Positions 42,211 through 55,402 of a stretch of DNA of 64,000 nt are shown here, in pieces. The DNA comes from Unio delphinus. Its lineage: Eukaryota; Mollusca; Bivalvia; Unionida; Unionidae. A program made the position numbers and the translations under genes. Location: positions 8,745,501 through 8,809,500 of the forward strand of contig JAQISU010000069.1 of the NCBI GenBank assembly GCA_029339505.1. Direction: 5' to 3'. The stretch's first letter is position 1. Each line of letters starts with the position of its first letter. The notes under the pieces were generated by a model. That model did no database searches. It had not been told where the DNA came from and was given only the letters and a program-made list of their open reading frames with translations.

Positions 42211-42565
42211 ATGTCAAATTTTCATTTACAAGATGCTGCTAAAAAACTAGCGATACAAAACTTTAGACGTGTCTTTATGAGAGATCAATTACCACAACAA
42301 CGAAACAACGCTGAAACCGGTATCATTAATCTCTATAACAGCACCAGACCCTGAACTCAATGGGATTCATATTGGTTAGCGCCGCCTAAAGAGTTTATGC
42401 GTTAAATAAACCGCTTAAAAACTCCTATCTGGTATTCTACGATACCAACACAGGAAATGAATGACCCACCAATATGCGGCATATAAGTACTAAATGTACT
42501 CAACGCTATTTCATCATCGGAAAAACCACCCCATAAAACCGTACACGAATAAATGAGTAATCGCT
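42211..42565 (+). pseudogene. Adenain-like protease of element 2b
   Basis: MSNFHLQDAAKKLAIQNFRR to INLYNSTRP, then a stop and a deletion that removes the catalytic His and Asp. NDPPICGI keeps the Cys, followed by another stop. Inactive. Confidence 0.78.
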
Positions 42566-42590
42566 TTTTAGAGAAATTATTTAAAATAGC

Positions 42591-43669
42591 ATGATTGATA
42601 TTTGGAGGAGATCTTTATCAATCCTGAAAAAAAACCACAACGGAAATATTTGCATCCGGTGATGTAAAAAATTATCTTATATGAAATATATGAAATGTTA
42701 AGTCTCGCAAGTGTTGATCCAAATGAAATAGTTGTATTTCAAAGATCGTCAGGGTAAATTGAAAACTAGGAATGTTTCCCTTGATGATATTTTAGTTAAA
42801 CAACGCGGTGTAACGGAAAATGCTATCGCGGTATTTTCCGATCATGGTAAACTCAAACCAGATGTTCTCATTTCAACTATTGCGGATAGAATTACCAATT
42901 AAAAACCATTCAAAAAAACTACGCGATGAATACGATGACCATGTAACTAAATTCGATTGGTTTTCTGAACTACAAAGAAGTATAATTGACAATATTGACA
43001 AACCTCTATTAGATTTCTTTGGAAATCCACCGGTGACCACACCAAAACTCACAGAGATAAAAACCTCCATGGATAATTTGTCAAAGTTGCGATCCGATTA
43101 TGATGCTCATGTCGAACAATTTACTACGTTACGTAAAAAACTTTAAAATAACCAATGATGCCGTCGATAAATTGTTTGGTAAAAATGCTCAAGCTCAATA
43201 AATCAAAACAGATATCGCTAGTATTATCACGAAATTCGATGAAACAACCGCGATTAATCGGCGATGAGAACCTGTTCGCGAAGATATTAAAACGACCAAC
43301 GATGTCATCAAAGATGATCTACCGAGGATGATAAAAAATTTGAACAAATAAAAATCCCTCACGAACACAAAAATATCGTAAATAATGTGTACGCGATCCA
43401 ACACGGATCATTTACCTGGACACCATCCACTAACATATTAAATATCACCGCGGCCGTCAAAGGTATTTATCGATTAACACTAGTGTTGCGGGCTAAATTT
43501 AATATTTCGTCAACGATATCATCTGGGATCAACAATATGATATCAACGATCATCGACAAAAGGAGCAACTGAACGATTCACAATAACATCCACTGATAAT
43601 AATTTGGCCAGGGTTTAAGTAACTTGGTATGTAGAATTCGTAGCGGATTTAAGTAAACAGCTGAATTAA
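42591..43669 (+). pseudogene. Fibre-like protein of element 2b
   Basis: Starts MIDIW; later parts keep VDPNEIVVFQ, the DKPLLDFFGNPPVTTPKLTE stalk repeat and the C-terminal head (GSFTWTPSTNILNITAAVKG, WYVEFVADLS). At least five frame changes. The stalk has a different number of repeats from element 1. The TAA at 43667-43669 is followed directly by a 6-bp stem hairpin. Confidence 0.65.
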
Positions 43670-43684
43670 AAATCCATAGGATTT
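43670..43684 (+). terminator. Hairpin directly after the fibre-like stop of element 2b
   Basis: AAATCC - ATA - GGATTT begins at the base after the stop; a further pair (A43669:T43685) extends it. Position and loop size match element 1, stem sequence does not. Another inverted repeat, GCTGG...CCAGC, follows at about 43690-43712. Confidence 0.5.
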
Positions 43685-43737
43685 TCAACGCTGGTGAATT
43701 TAATACCAGCAAATTGAAATCTGTTAGAATAAATAAA

Positions 43738-44260
43738 ATGTCATCATTAGCAACGTCACTGCAATATCGCCGTGATCAGGTCAGAAAATTTCTAACTAAA
43801 CTCAAAACACTCACCGAGGAGTACCAGACAAAAAAAAAATAATACCGACGAAGAATTACTTCAGTTGACGTCACCGTGTATTCAGTATCAGGTGTAATCA
43901 CCGGAGCTGGTATTATGCTCTTCTCGATGACAATGATTGCCCGATAGCTGTTCCAATTTGTATATCTGCGACAAAAACAATGTCGGGAATTATTTCTATA
44001 ATAACAAAAACAATGTCATCAAGTAGCCAGAAAACTACAACACTACGTAGTTAGGTTCCAAGTTGTGTCAACCGTATAATCCCAATTATCATCGATGATT
44101 TCGTAGACACTCGATGACACATTAATATTAGATAATGAGTTTTCAGCTATGGTACGTGTTTATGAATCCGCGATGTCAAAATTAGAAAAACAACATGAAT
44201 ATAATAACAATGGCAGCATCGCAAGAACTACTTCAACGAATAGCGGAAAATACCACCCCG
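43738..44260 (+). pseudogene. Membrane/coiled-coil protein of element 2b
   Basis: Starts MSSLATSLQYRRDQVRKFLT; keeps the hydrophobic core region (VTVYSVSGVITGAGIMLFSM) and the end ESAMSKLEKQHEYNNN. Frame broken at least three times; deleted bases in the second hydrophobic segment. Confidence 0.65.
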
Positions 44261-45714
44261 GTGAAACCAGCATTTTCTCAATAAAATCAAAAAATCCTGA
44301 ATTCAGTGTGAATTTCCCTAATGCAATTCCAGTTAAGGAGATAACACTAGCAAAATTACGAGTATACCATAGTTGGCCCAATCTTAGATCAAAATCATTT
44401 GGTGGTCAACAACCGAATACTTCCCTGAAGTTTGCGAGTAAGAATTAACCCGATGGTACTCCAGACTGGAATGATGTTTCGCTACCATCTCGGTCCTACC
44501 AAATTAAACAAAATAATAACGAGTTACAACGCAGAATAAAATCCATTACTGGAAAAGAATCGAAAATCGCTATAAATGTTCGTGAAACAACACTATCATC
44601 TGCCATTGAGATAAACTCACCCGGATATCTTGTATATATCTATCAGAGTTCTATAAGGACAAAATTAGGTTGGCGCGAAATCCCACCTCGGACATCTTAT
44701 CAAATACCAGAACGTACAAAATCGGATTATGTCACAGATGTGAAATCATGCCACGAAATTGCTCCATCATATCGAAGTTATTTACCTGGAATACAAAATG
44801 CAAAATTAACTGATAGATTCACATATCTCGATAACAATACCATGCAATCGGTAGCTTCTCGTCGGTCGGTGGTTCATTCCGGGGTTTGTCCGGTTTCTTC
44901 CTCCACCATTAATACTGGTCGCCATGTATAGCCTTTATTGTGCTGAAAAATGGCAAACAAAAAAACAAACAAACCATGCAATCGGAATTTGGTTTTCAGA
45001 AAACTCCTGATTCATCCATTGCCATTGTATTTACTCTAAATAATATAATTGCTTACTTGAAAGAGATAAATCAATTATATAAAGTACAACTGGAGAGACT
45101 ACGACAGTTTCCAAAAAAACATCTTTTTGATATAAATAGTGCACGCAGCGAGATCATACAATATGTTGAGATATTAAATCAGCTTGCATCCAACATGGAA
45201 TACATCAACAAACGAATAGTTCAGATAATAATTAATGACAAGAATGGAGATAAACAAACATTCCTAACCGGTTACATTATCACAGAAGCTGATTTACCAG
45301 ATTTTAAGTTTCTTGGGTATTATGCAAATGAACTAAAAAATTCAACAAATGACCTCTTCGATGAGTCCTTCAAACAAATACTCGCCGCATGGAAAAAATA
45401 CCACAACCACAAACAACCATCCTAAAATATAATAATGACCCAGATGGTGGTGGGCGATGTATGTAATGCCATCGAAGGAAGTTACCAAAAAAATCTCGAA
45501 AGATCAAATCAAGCCCAGCAAGGATATATTTCATACTCATTTGCACCAACAGCTCCTCCATGGTTCTAATCTAACTAATCCAACTAAACCGGTATATATG
45601 CGATGTCATAATAACTCATTAACTAGAATTAATTTTAAACTCACTGACCTATTCAATAATCTAATTGATTTACGAGATGACGTTTTACAAATTAGTCTGT
45701 TTGTTAAATCGTAA
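44212..45714 (+). pseudogene. Penton-like protein of element 2b
   Basis: ELLQRIAENTTPVKP near the start, then LAKLRVYHSWPNLRSKSFGG, a stop, and similarity up to 45714 (RINFKLTDLFNNLIDLRDDV, LQISLFVKS). The inserted helical region is open at 44940-45425 (161 codons), longer than in element 1 and largely unlike it, while the flanking jelly-roll parts are alike. Confidence 0.62.
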
Positions 45715-45732
45715 CAAGAATTTTACCCCCAT

Positions 45733-45860
45733 AGCAGTAGAGAGGGCGCGACAAAGACGTTGCGTCTCCAAAGTAAACATTTTTGTTCGATTTTGGAGGA
45801 AACCTTGGATTGCCAAATTGACGCTTCTATAAAGTTTTGGATTCGCCCCTCCACCCCCTA
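45733..45860 (+). repeat. Subterminal repeat remnant of element 2b
   Basis: AGCAGTAGAGAGGGCGCGAC followed by AAAGACGTTGCGTCTCC-like sequence matches the subterminal AGCAGCAGAGAGGGTGAGTGACAACGACGTTGCGACGCG of element 1 (28623 onward, shown here with changes). Beyond about 45780 only the TTGGAGG and CCCCTCCACCCCCT-like blocks hint at the TIR. Confidence 0.55.
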
Positions 45861-46647
45861 TTACTTATTTACAAATATAAATACAACAAAAATGTTTTCC
45901 AACAAAATTATCGTTATTTTAGAACGGAGTATGTATGTCTTGTAAGACGTTTTAGAATTGTACTGAAACTATCTCGTACTTTAATATTTATGAATGCTCA
46001 TACCCACACATTTAAGTGACAAAATGTAACACGCGTGCAGTCACAACATCAAATGTTTCAAAAGCTTCTCTGACGTAACGTTTGCATGACGAATGTTTTA
46101 ATAATACCTACCATTTTCTAGAATAGCGAGTTTTTGCTTTTTTAGGATCATATAAGTTTAATTTTGAAATGTGATCCGATGTATTTTATTCCATATACTG
46201 CTTGATTTTGTTTACCATTATGTTACCACTTTTCATTGCTAAGAATGTATCCACACTATTATGATTGAACAAAAGAGGGTTGTTTTCAGTTTTTCTTTAT
46301 CATATATGAAAGACGGCTTGGTATGCAGTTAAATTAGTAAACTAAATAAAGGCCTGCATTATCAAAGCTTGGCGGATGTGTATTCGAGTTCGGTCTGATA
46401 ATCAGGTACGCACCAACTTATAAAACCAATCCTTCTCCATACTTGTGAGTAGAAAATTGCACAGTATAGTGTTTTTATGTGGAGTTGAAAAGTGTCGATA
46501 TATAGACGTTTTATACGCATGTAAACTTTTCATAGAAAAATATTTGTTCGTGTCTTGATACGGAAAAACGTACGCTATAATGCACTTGACAATAACAGTT
46601 ATTATACACGAACTATGGTAAAATTCCATAACTTTCTTTCTTCGTAC
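45861..46647. other. Non-coding, host-like DNA
   Basis: No gene or repeat recognised. Confidence 0.45.
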
Positions 46648-46960
46648 CAAACCTGTACATTACAAACATAAAAATTATCATCTATGCACAGTGAGAGACA
46701 GAATGGAACACTTCCAGCCTTATACTAAACCACAGATGCATTGCATGTTTACAAACTCTGTTAAGACGGTGAATCCAGTAGGTTAGCTATAGCACATTTT
46801 CCATCTAAGAATAAGCTACAGCAATATTGGTAAAGGAGAAATCGTGCAAACTATAGTAACTCTTGTTAAATATGAATCAACGTGAGATGAGAATTATTGA
46901 TGTATTCAACCTGCTACGTCTCGTCTATGTTTGTTCATACGTTTAGATATTTGTTTTAGA
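46648..46960 (+). repeat. Dispersed repeat R1, second copy
   Basis: Matches 8430-8740 in the same orientation over its length; both contain the TTAAGACGGTGAATCC landmark. Confidence 0.65.
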
Positions 46961-47068
46961 CATCTTAGATACATCTTAATATCGTCTCAATTACTGTAAA
47001 CGTTTCTTTGTTTACAGACCAGCATGTGAAATAAATGCTATATAACCTATGAGATGAAGTTCACAGTG

Positions 47069-47893
47069 GCTAGAATAATATTCCATTTAAATAAGGCTAG
47101 GTGATTAACACAAACGGTTTTTGTTTTCTGATTGTATATATCGTTGTTTTCATACGGTTAAACGTCATAACCGTCAGCATAAATAATTGTTTCATCCCCC
47201 TCTCAAAAAATGACCACCGTGGCACGAGAAGCTACTGGGAAACTTTTTGTTACATCCTTATTGGCCGAGCCCATGACACGAACTCATGCTGCGCTGACAG
47301 ATGTGAGATGGCAGTGATCCCTAGCGATGAGCAATCTTGACTACCCTGTTGTAGTGAATTTGTCGACAAAAAACATTTTTTTTTCAATTTTAAAATGTAC
47401 AGCCGTCTGGAAGGATATGTCTGACACATTATATTTGCCCTCTTGCAATTTAGAGTGTCAATCCACATGATAAAATGTTTCAAAGTATTAGAATTCAATT
47501 TTAAAAAAGAAATGGATTAATAGTCATAGCAATATTTTGGGTGATGAATGTCATTACTGCATAGGGTTTCGTTGTTTTCAGAAAGTTTAGACTTAACCTA
47601 TATCAGGAAACACTTTTAAGTATTAAGATTTATTGATAAAATACAACAAGTTGCAATTAAAAAAGTTAATCCTATGTGTTAGGATATTTAAGAACTTTTA
47701 GGTACCGACAAAAGGACTCAATACCTATCTTTTATGAATTCCTATTGTTCACCTACATACACAATTGTTAAGGTTGATTATGTGACAAATGCTTGATGTT
47801 GTCAACTTGTCTTGGATGTCACAAGAATGGTTTAACGACAAAATACCGTGATTTGATCACTAAAGCGTTTAAACAACTTTATCGATAAGGAAT
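47069..47893 (+). repeat. Dispersed repeat R3, second copy
   Basis: Matches 35055-35910. Its right edge abuts the integrase fragment of copy 3 within a few bases, so either R3 inserted at this site or a deletion brought them together. Confidence 0.75.
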
Positions 47894-48431
47894 GTTACAG
47901 CGGCCAAATATATTACAGGTTGATCATGGCAAGAAATTTCAGGGTGTAGAATTATCTTTAATGAAGAAACATAATGTCACCATCAGACGAGGACATACTT
48001 GCTTAAAGCCTATTTTAATATCAATGCGCTAAGGAATTTCTTCAAGACAAGATATTTCGTGAATGGGTTGCAAGTTTACCGAGTGTGGTAGTTGCGTTAA
48101 ATAATGAAACTACTCGAACAATCAATACAAAACTATTAACGATATCACAAAAATATACCGGTTTTACAAAATGATTTTTCAGACAAAAATACTCGGTAAT
48201 GTTAATGTAAGATTTTTATAATGAACCAAATGAACTTGAATGTGGGTAAAAAGAACTACTCGTCCTATTTGGAGTGTTCTCGCACATAAAATATCTAACA
48301 TAACAAGATCCACGGGTAGACCCGCAATATATATAGATTAGATTAAATTGCTCCTGAGCGTGGATTTTCACGTGAACAGTTACAAGTGATACCCGAGGAT
48401 ACAAAATTACCTCCACAATCACTTAATTAAC
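47893..48431 (+). pseudogene. Integrase C-terminal half of copy 3
   Basis: Begins RPNILQVDHGKKFQGVELSL with the second catalytic Asp present; the segment with the catalytic Glu is deleted after IRRGHT. The C-terminal domain (IWSVLAHKISNITRSTGRP, LQVIPEDTKLPPQSLN) is recognisable. Frame interrupted several times. Confidence 0.78.
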
Positions 48432-49060
48432 ACCTCTGCGTCTGTTACCCTCTGAACAGGTCAGCATCATATTTCTTCCTATATGACCAAGATTGCTGCT
48501 TTTATTCTGTCTGCAGTAAATTGTCGTAGATTTGTATCTTAATCCTTATCTTTAGACATGGCCCATTGCATTAAACAATTACATCTCGTGCATTGATTTC
48601 TTTGTTGATGATTTCGCTTCATTTCAATTCCGCAAGAGTTTCTTTTTCTTTTTATACCATCCCTGAAAATATCACTGATGTGGTGGCATTATAATCTAAA
48701 ACAGTTATACGAAGTTGATTTTTTTCTAATTCGTGATACTACGAGATTAACTAAATTCAACCACTCGATGCGATCATCTACGATCCATACAACTGCATCA
48801 AAGATGGTTAACGCATGCGATGAGTGTATCGTCATTGCGTATCCTAGCGTCCAGGGAGATTATCAGCTCGCAATGAATCTTCAACAACACTGATATCGAC
48901 CAAATTAATATCACATAACACTACATTTTGTTGGTTTGTTTTCCAGAAATATCAACTTCCATAGTATGTCTTCGTGAATCAACTGATTGACAACATAACG
49001 GCACTGAAAATGATACGAACTTTTCTTCTTTTTTTTTTAACGAATTCTTTGAATATTACT
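48432..49060 (-). pseudogene. HNH and helicase C-terminal end of copy 3
   Basis: On the reverse strand: the helicase motif V-VI region (similar to TIHSSQGLT and IVDNRIEWSN of element 1; about 48740-48850), then a decayed HNH with the Cys pair region near 48580. The order relative to integrase is as in element 1. Confidence 0.65.
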
Positions 49061-49069
49061 CACAGAGTG

Positions 49070-49285
49070 TGCGACGAGGAAGCTTAGAGCCGAATCCTTG
49101 TATATGATGGGTTTTTGGAGTATCAGGAAAAACAAATGTACCTCCAGTATGATTGTAAGCAATACAGAGAGATTAAACGGTATTATAATAGAAGAATAAA
49201 TAATGATGTTTACAGCGTCCCTGACAAAATCATACGAACCCCCAAGGACTATATTACTATATACTCAACACAAAATAATTAAAAC
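49070..49285 (+). pseudogene. Zinc-cluster remnant of copy 3
   Basis: From RRGSLEPNPC-like codons onward, with a KRYYNRRINNDVYSVPDK-like basic tail resembling element 1 (KRYYDKRIKNTVIDP). The N-terminal Cys part is gone and the PCxxC region is corrupted. Confidence 0.55.
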
Positions 49286-49440
49286 AAATAATGATTTAAG
49301 CAAAAAAAATATATTATATGTATGAGGAATCAAGAATTTGTAAAGCATCTTGTTATCAAGAACCGTCTCTTGATGGTGTAGTAAAAAACTGCCGGTTGCA
49401 AATACCAGTAGGGTTTGACAATGATCAGGGTATTTAAATG

Positions 49441-50036
49441 TTTAGTGTTGGAAAAAAGAAAAATATTGTTATCGGATAGTTTCTGAATGTTTTTTTTTAT
49501 GGTCAAAGACGGTCTTGGGATTGACAACATTGATTCAGAACCCCCAAAAAACAACTCCTTAGATAACATTCAAACTATCACTCGAAGGAATGTATACAAA
49601 AATTGCGAGACCTGTCACATGACGTATGAGGAAAAATATTTCAATCAATACATGCAGCCGGGAAGTATTTTGATATAAAACCGTTGTTATGTCAAAAAGA
49701 AGTTCTTGGAAGTATTGCGGTAGTTTCTGTAGTTGTGTTTTGTGTTCGTGATTATTGATTTAAACATTTAAAAAACACTATCACTTAGAGCATTAATATA
49801 TAATGTAAATACCAGCCCTTGTTTTCAAAGTCTCTTCATCTGTCTTCATTATCATACTCCATTTACATATCCCATTGATTTTGGAGATTTATGTATAAAT
49901 GTTACCATCTTACTGTGTTACTTTGAATGTTGATATGAAACCTTTTACCATTTTAAATGTTTAAAAATATAACATATTCTATGAACTTAAATAGCTTAAA
50001 CGTTCTAGTGCGCCGTTAAAAAAGAAAAAAAAAATC
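49441..50036. other. No recognisable gene
   Basis: A frame at 49487-49678 contains NCETCHMTYEEKYF, a lone CxxC; no family recognised and no second copy. Confidence 0.4.
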
Positions 50037-50188
50037 TCTCTGTCTCTCTGTCTGTCTGTCTGTCTCTCTTGATTATCTTAGCTAGACAATGGTAATCATC
50101 AATGAAAATACGAGAGCTGTGGCTTTTTGCTTTTGTCATACGACGATGTCGTTTGCCCTATGAATGGTGGTAATGCCAGTGAAGCTGT

Positions 50189-50269
<81 letters not shown>

Positions 50270-50272
50270 TGA
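50037..50272 (+). repeat. CT/GT-rich run and (GA)n microsatellite
   Basis: (CT/GTCT) repeats at 50037-50069 and (GA)n at about 50195-50268 with one CAGA interruption. Confidence 0.9.
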
Positions 50273-52744
50273 TTAAACCATGCAAAACAAAGATATTGAG
50301 AGAGAGAAATGTACACTCTTTAAAAATGTTAATTCAAGCAAAATATTGAGTCATTTCACTTTATGTATATTACACGCTAATTTCCATACGTCAGTACATT
50401 AATAACTGATTGTACAGGTTCAGTGTATAAGAGGCTAACCATGTTAGCAGTGCACTATTTCCTTTGCATGAGCCGTTTCATGCTTAAATAATGAGTGTGT
50501 CATATACTGATTGAATGAATGTGAATAACAAATAAAACTGAAAAGAAACACAATCCACTTTTCAGTTTGCACAAGGGTTTAAGAATAAGAAGGCAAATCG
50601 GAGCACTACATTTTGCAGCGGACACAATCGCTGGGGTGTGCGGAGTTCATTCATTCATTCAAAACTCCAGGAGCATATCTTAACTCAATGTAAAGTACTA
50701 ATATGTATGTTCGTATGTGATATAAATACAATAATTATATAGTTAGCAGCTACACAATACAATTGTAATATGACAGTATGTACAGAAATATCGCGGGTAA
50801 TACTTTTTTCGTTGTCAATGTGTATTTGGTTCGTCCATCGAAAACCGCACAAGTTATCTAAGGGCTTAAGTGGCGGGTTATGATGAGGCCAACCCATTAA
50901 ACCGAATGTTCGTTTACATTAGGGATATAGAATGAGTGGGACACATTTTTTCATTGTACCCAGATCTTGACAGTTCTACACATATAGCACCAAAGATGCT
51001 TTATGACTAATAACTGGTAATGGGATTATAAAAGCTGTTAAATAATGTGATTGCTGTTTATCGCTGCACTGATGTTGCATTGCATAATCATTAAGAAGGT
51101 ACATTTTTTAAAAAGAATTACATGCAATCAACTATATTCAATAAATGCTTGATTTTTATTTTATTATTATCATCGATAATGACATAATGTAAATTGTATG
51201 CATAGGTTATGTTATAGCAGTCCTAGTGTTTTAATGGTAGGTACTATTGCTGGTGATGTTGGCTTTCTTGTTAGCAAGTCTACATGAAATGTACTGGTCT
51301 GATTTTAAAAAAAATTGTCAAATGTTCGTCCATGATTGTCTGGTGTTATCATTATACAAAACGATATTCTAACGATATTTTGTATGCAGCATTCAGTCTA
51401 TAGTTAGTGTGGTATGTGCAGTTGTAGTCGACACAACCCTGTAACGTCTTAGTCATCCTAATACTACAACTGTTTCTAGTAATATTGTAGAATGCTATTA
51501 TCAACTTTGTCGAATGTTAATAATACCTATTTGTCATGATTACTAAGGTTAAACTCCATTAAATGTCAGCAGTTTCCTTTTTGGTTAAGGCTTCACACAT
51601 GCACTCTAACTGCATTGAATTCAACTAATAAGATGTTGTTATTCTTGTTGTATTAGTGTATGTATGTGTGTGTGTTAGGATATATCATCATGGGAAATAT
51701 TTACAAAACTAATATTGAATGGTTTCATTTTTCCTTACCTTCAAAAATATATTTCTACAATTCAACATCTTGTTTTAACTCTTTAGGTAAATATTGTCAT
51801 TGAAATTTTTTTTTGTTATTAGACTTCGTTGCTAAATATTATTGAAAATCCTACAAGCCCAGGTTACAGTTACACTTTATTTGACCTCAACTATACTTAA
51901 TTTGAGATGTCCGCTAAATACTCTTTTTGATAAATATTCTGACCGAGTACTTACATAACCTTCGATGTAACCGTTCTAAATGTATCAATATCTTAGACGT
52001 AGTCAACATTGTCACGAATCCTTCAACAAGCTATCTGACTTTAGTACACTATTTATACATACGGTGGCAGGTGCGGGCAACCAAACAAACTCCAATTTAA
52101 TTTCATTGTTAAAGACCAACTAATACAAAATCTCTTTGAAGTACTGACTATGTTGCTTTATGGACTAATGGAAAGATGTGGATTCCACTTCTTTTCTATA
52201 TAACTTGTCTTGACCATAATTGTGAAAACATTTATTGCATTTATTATTAAATATATTTTTTAAAATTATTATCTTTATTATTATTATTATCACTAGGGAC
52301 AAATCATGTTTTCGAAAAGATTAACATCGGTACATAACTCCTTTTTCTTATGAACCTAATTATCAGGTAAGGTTAAAATTAATAGTTTACAAGAACCGTG
52401 ATGAGGTTTTTTTAATAAATAATAATACATCGTTGGTGAATATTATTATTTCTCTCTTTTAATTGACTCTCGCATTTACTTATATAAGCTGCCTTCTGAT
52501 ATTTGTTAATTTTTGTGTTTGAATTGTCATATCTGAATACTTCAATGCTGAATATTGGCTGATGTTGAATAACTTCTCTTTGCTTAAATATTAGTGTTTA
52601 CCTCAATGGCAGAAAAATAATTTCAACTTCTTCAGCTTGTCAGGTCACACACACAAAAATAATTTCTAGTCGTACTCTCGGACTCAACGTTATGTAAAAA
52701 TAAATTCAATGTTGAGAAAACATTGTATATAATACTGACAGCTG
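50273..52744. other. Non-coding, host-like DNA
   Basis: No supported gene. 51940-52210 belongs to dispersed repeat R6 (also 59745-59935 and 61033-61160). Confidence 0.45.
51940..52210 (+). repeat. Dispersed repeat R6
   Basis: Shares ACCTTCNATGTAACC, GTAGACGTANTCAACATTGT and CCAATTTAATTTCATTGT-like blocks with 59745-59935, and the latter block plus a GAAGTANTGACNATGT stretch with 61033-61160. Copy 5 ends exactly at the start of the last of these. Confidence 0.55.
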
Positions 52745-52862
52745 AAACATATTTTGTACATTTGTCTAAAAGGCAAATAATGAAAAATATGGTTAATACG
52801 AATTTGGTATACTTGTTTACATTCATAACAGCCACACCCATCATTTCAACAACTATAATTCG
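52745..52862 (+). repeat. Dispersed repeat R4, second copy
   Basis: Matches 37195-37312. The 120-codon leftward frame at 52994-52632 runs across it and is therefore unlikely to be a gene. Confidence 0.6.
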
Positions 52863-53333
52863 CATTAAGAAACCGTGACTTTCACAGAGGACTCCTATAA
52901 CTAAAATATACATTATTTCATGATAAATACAAATTAGAGAGCATAAAATCAAACATGGATTAAGAAATATCCGAGTAACAGGTAATTTTGACATTTATGT
53001 ATAATGTCCCTTATCTAGCTGTTTATGTATCCTAAGTCGTTGTACAAATGTTTATTAAACGAAGAGAGGAGATTCCGATTATTTAAAGAAACCTTACCTA
53101 ATTGGATTGTATATTGTAAAATAAATTACGTTCAATGTTCAAACCTAGTTAACACAATTTAACAATTAAAATGATACATTTATATATTTGGGAAACAAAA
53201 AAAATTTTGTATCTTAGTATTTTTAAGCAACCTTCATTAAAAACATGCAATATCCGAAATATACCATAAAATATACAAAATAAATTATTTCGTATGATAA
53301 TAATATTAATTTCAATAATAACAATAATAATAA

Positions 53334-53338
53334 CAATG

Positions 53339-53369
<31 letters not shown>
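53334..53369 (+). repeat. (AAT)n microsatellite
   Basis: About ten AAT/TAA units. Confidence 0.85.
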
Positions 53370-53408
53370 TGACAATGACTTTTACCTAAAATTTAATATT
53401 AATACTAA

Positions 53409-53559
<151 letters not shown>

Positions 53560-53662
53560 AAATAGGCCAACACAAAATGAATTCGAATAACAATTATATG
53601 CTAAGTTATCGGTATTTTATACTGAATTAATTAGGTTTCAATAAGATGTTACATCAACTAAA

Positions 53663-53765
53663 TGAAGATGGGATTAGTTTGGTTAGCTTATAGCTGACAC
53701 CCTGTGAAACATATTGTGCTAAATTGGGGAGCTAATGTATCAATAATGGTTGATTAAAACATACA
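53663..53765 (+). repeat. Dispersed repeat R5 (second copy 59212-59290)
   Basis: TTAGTTTGGTTAGC, CCTGTGAAA, ATTGTGCTAAAT and ATGGTTGATTAA-like blocks recur at 59212-59290, where copy 4 ends exactly at the start of the repeat. Confidence 0.6.
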
Positions 53766-53769
53766 ATTC

Positions 53770-55310
53770 CAGTACGGGCATCGTATAATAAAGTTTTCAC
53801 TTACTTTACTTTAGTTATAATATAATTTATTCAAAAAGTAAATCCCTTATATATTCATCGCCGACGATTTGATATTTTTACATTGCTTAAAACAACACTT
53901 GGTACGAATAATCTTGATATTATAAATCAAAACATAATTTAGGTACATTATCATCTTATCGACAAAGTCCTTGTTCAATGTTAATGAAAAAATCTTTAAA
54001 GTGTTCATGGCGATGACAACAAATTTGCGTTATCGCAATGATACTTTTGAATGATATTTCACTCGATAATTATAACTTGAAGGAAGCATCTGCGTTAATG
54101 ACATTGCCTTTGCGGGTAAAAGGCATTTCACCTATACAAGAGTAGTGTCATTTTCTATTCTTTATATTATTGCTCTCAAAATGAAAACTCCCCACTATCG
54201 ACAAAGCCACATTAGTGTATTTGGATACATTATGTTTGTTTAGATTTAGGGTTGTGCTTCATTGTTTATGACATGGAAAATGGTGCAGTTTTGTTCGAGA
54301 ATCTTGAGAAAATCGTATGTGGTTTGAGTTGTTAGTCGCTATGGTTTGAGGGTATCAAAATTATATTTAAAAAGACATTGTAAGTAGTAATATTTTCCAT
54401 GTACTTCTCATTGAAACCGCCATTTTATGAACCATTCATTCACTTTCTACCTAAAAAACTCTTTCTAAAATACGTTAAAAAGCACATGATAAATCAAACA
54501 ATACAAATACTGTTTATTCAATAAAATATTCCTAAATATTTTTGAATGATGTTTAATATTATAAAAAAGTTTTTAATATTTAATTTATAAATAATGTTAG
54601 GATATAATTACTTGATTATGACTCGAAATAAGTCGTTAACAGATGCCTGTACGTTCACTTCTTCGCGAAAGATTGTGTGTTTACCTTTACTGGAACTGAC
54701 AAATGTTCGTTGTGAAATTACGTAATTTTATCCTTCTATTTTCTTGGGTTTTTGAAACAAACATTACTGTGCTTCTCTATTTAGATGAAAAAAATGGTCT
54801 ACACAACCTGCGTCAGTCTTTATTCTGACTATAATCATTGATAACCTGTATATTCGTTGGTAAAGAGATGATATGGACATTAAAAATGAAGTTAACAATA
54901 TTGGTTCAGCACCTTTAATTAAAAATGTGTTATATGCCTTAGATTTAATGGAATTGGAGGGTACAGTATAAAAACAGACCTGTTTTGGTACTCTTTAGAC
55001 CTTTTGCTCTATAATAACCAGCACGGGATTTTTCCATTGCCCTGACTGCATATAGGTGTCTGTAAAATGAGAGGATGTACACGTATATAAATAATGCATA
55101 CGTTTAATGAACAGATCCTTTCAATTCTTTTTTACAAAAGCTATTCACCAGTGATGATAGTCTGCGTAGATGGATATACATATCGTGCAAGATTAGGGGA
55201 TTTAAGAAATATATGCAAGTCGCAAAGAATATTTAGGATCACGTTTGCACATAAACGTGAATGCAAAAAATGTGTCAAAGTAAGTATTGTTCAATCTTAT
55301 CATTGTTACT
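53770..55310. other. Non-coding, host-like DNA
   Basis: AT-rich; no gene recognised. Confidence 0.45.
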
Positions 55311-55311
55311 T

Positions 55312-55315
<4 letters not shown>

Positions 55316-55391
<76 letters not shown>

Positions 55392-55402
55392 CTCTCTCTC
55401 TC
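55316..55402 (+). repeat. (CT)n microsatellite
   Basis: About 42 CT units with one CG interruption near 55389. Poly-Ser/Leu frames across it are artefacts. A 50-bp direct repeat (core TCAATACTGGGTCCCTTCTC) follows at about 55432 and 55530. Confidence 0.95.

Larger units (their letters stand above)
37360..45860. mobile_element. Element 2b: decayed right arm in the same orientation as element 1
   Basis: Gene order matches element 1 from the polymerase to the right terminus: PolB (-), zinc-cluster (+), non-coding island, small basic peptide, major capsid, pVI-like, protease, fibre-like, membrane, penton-like, and the subterminal sequence AGCAGTAGAGAGGGCGCGAC at 45733. The left arm is cut off inside PolB at 37360. 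Nearly every frame is broken. The right end resembles the element 1 TIR only for the first 40 or so bases. Confidence 0.85.
47893..49440. mobile_element. Element fragment, copy 3
   Basis: Integrase C-terminal half (+), HNH/helicase end (-), zinc-cluster gene (+) and a trace of the HTH-like gene, in the orientation of element 1. About 2.5 kb of PolB-helicase sequence present in element 1 between helicase and zinc cluster is missing. Confidence 0.75.

Noticed and set aside
52632..52994. 120-codon leftward frame with hydrophobic segments
   Set aside because: It runs across dispersed repeat R4 and has no second copy or domain; hydrophobic content is expected from AT-rich DNA.
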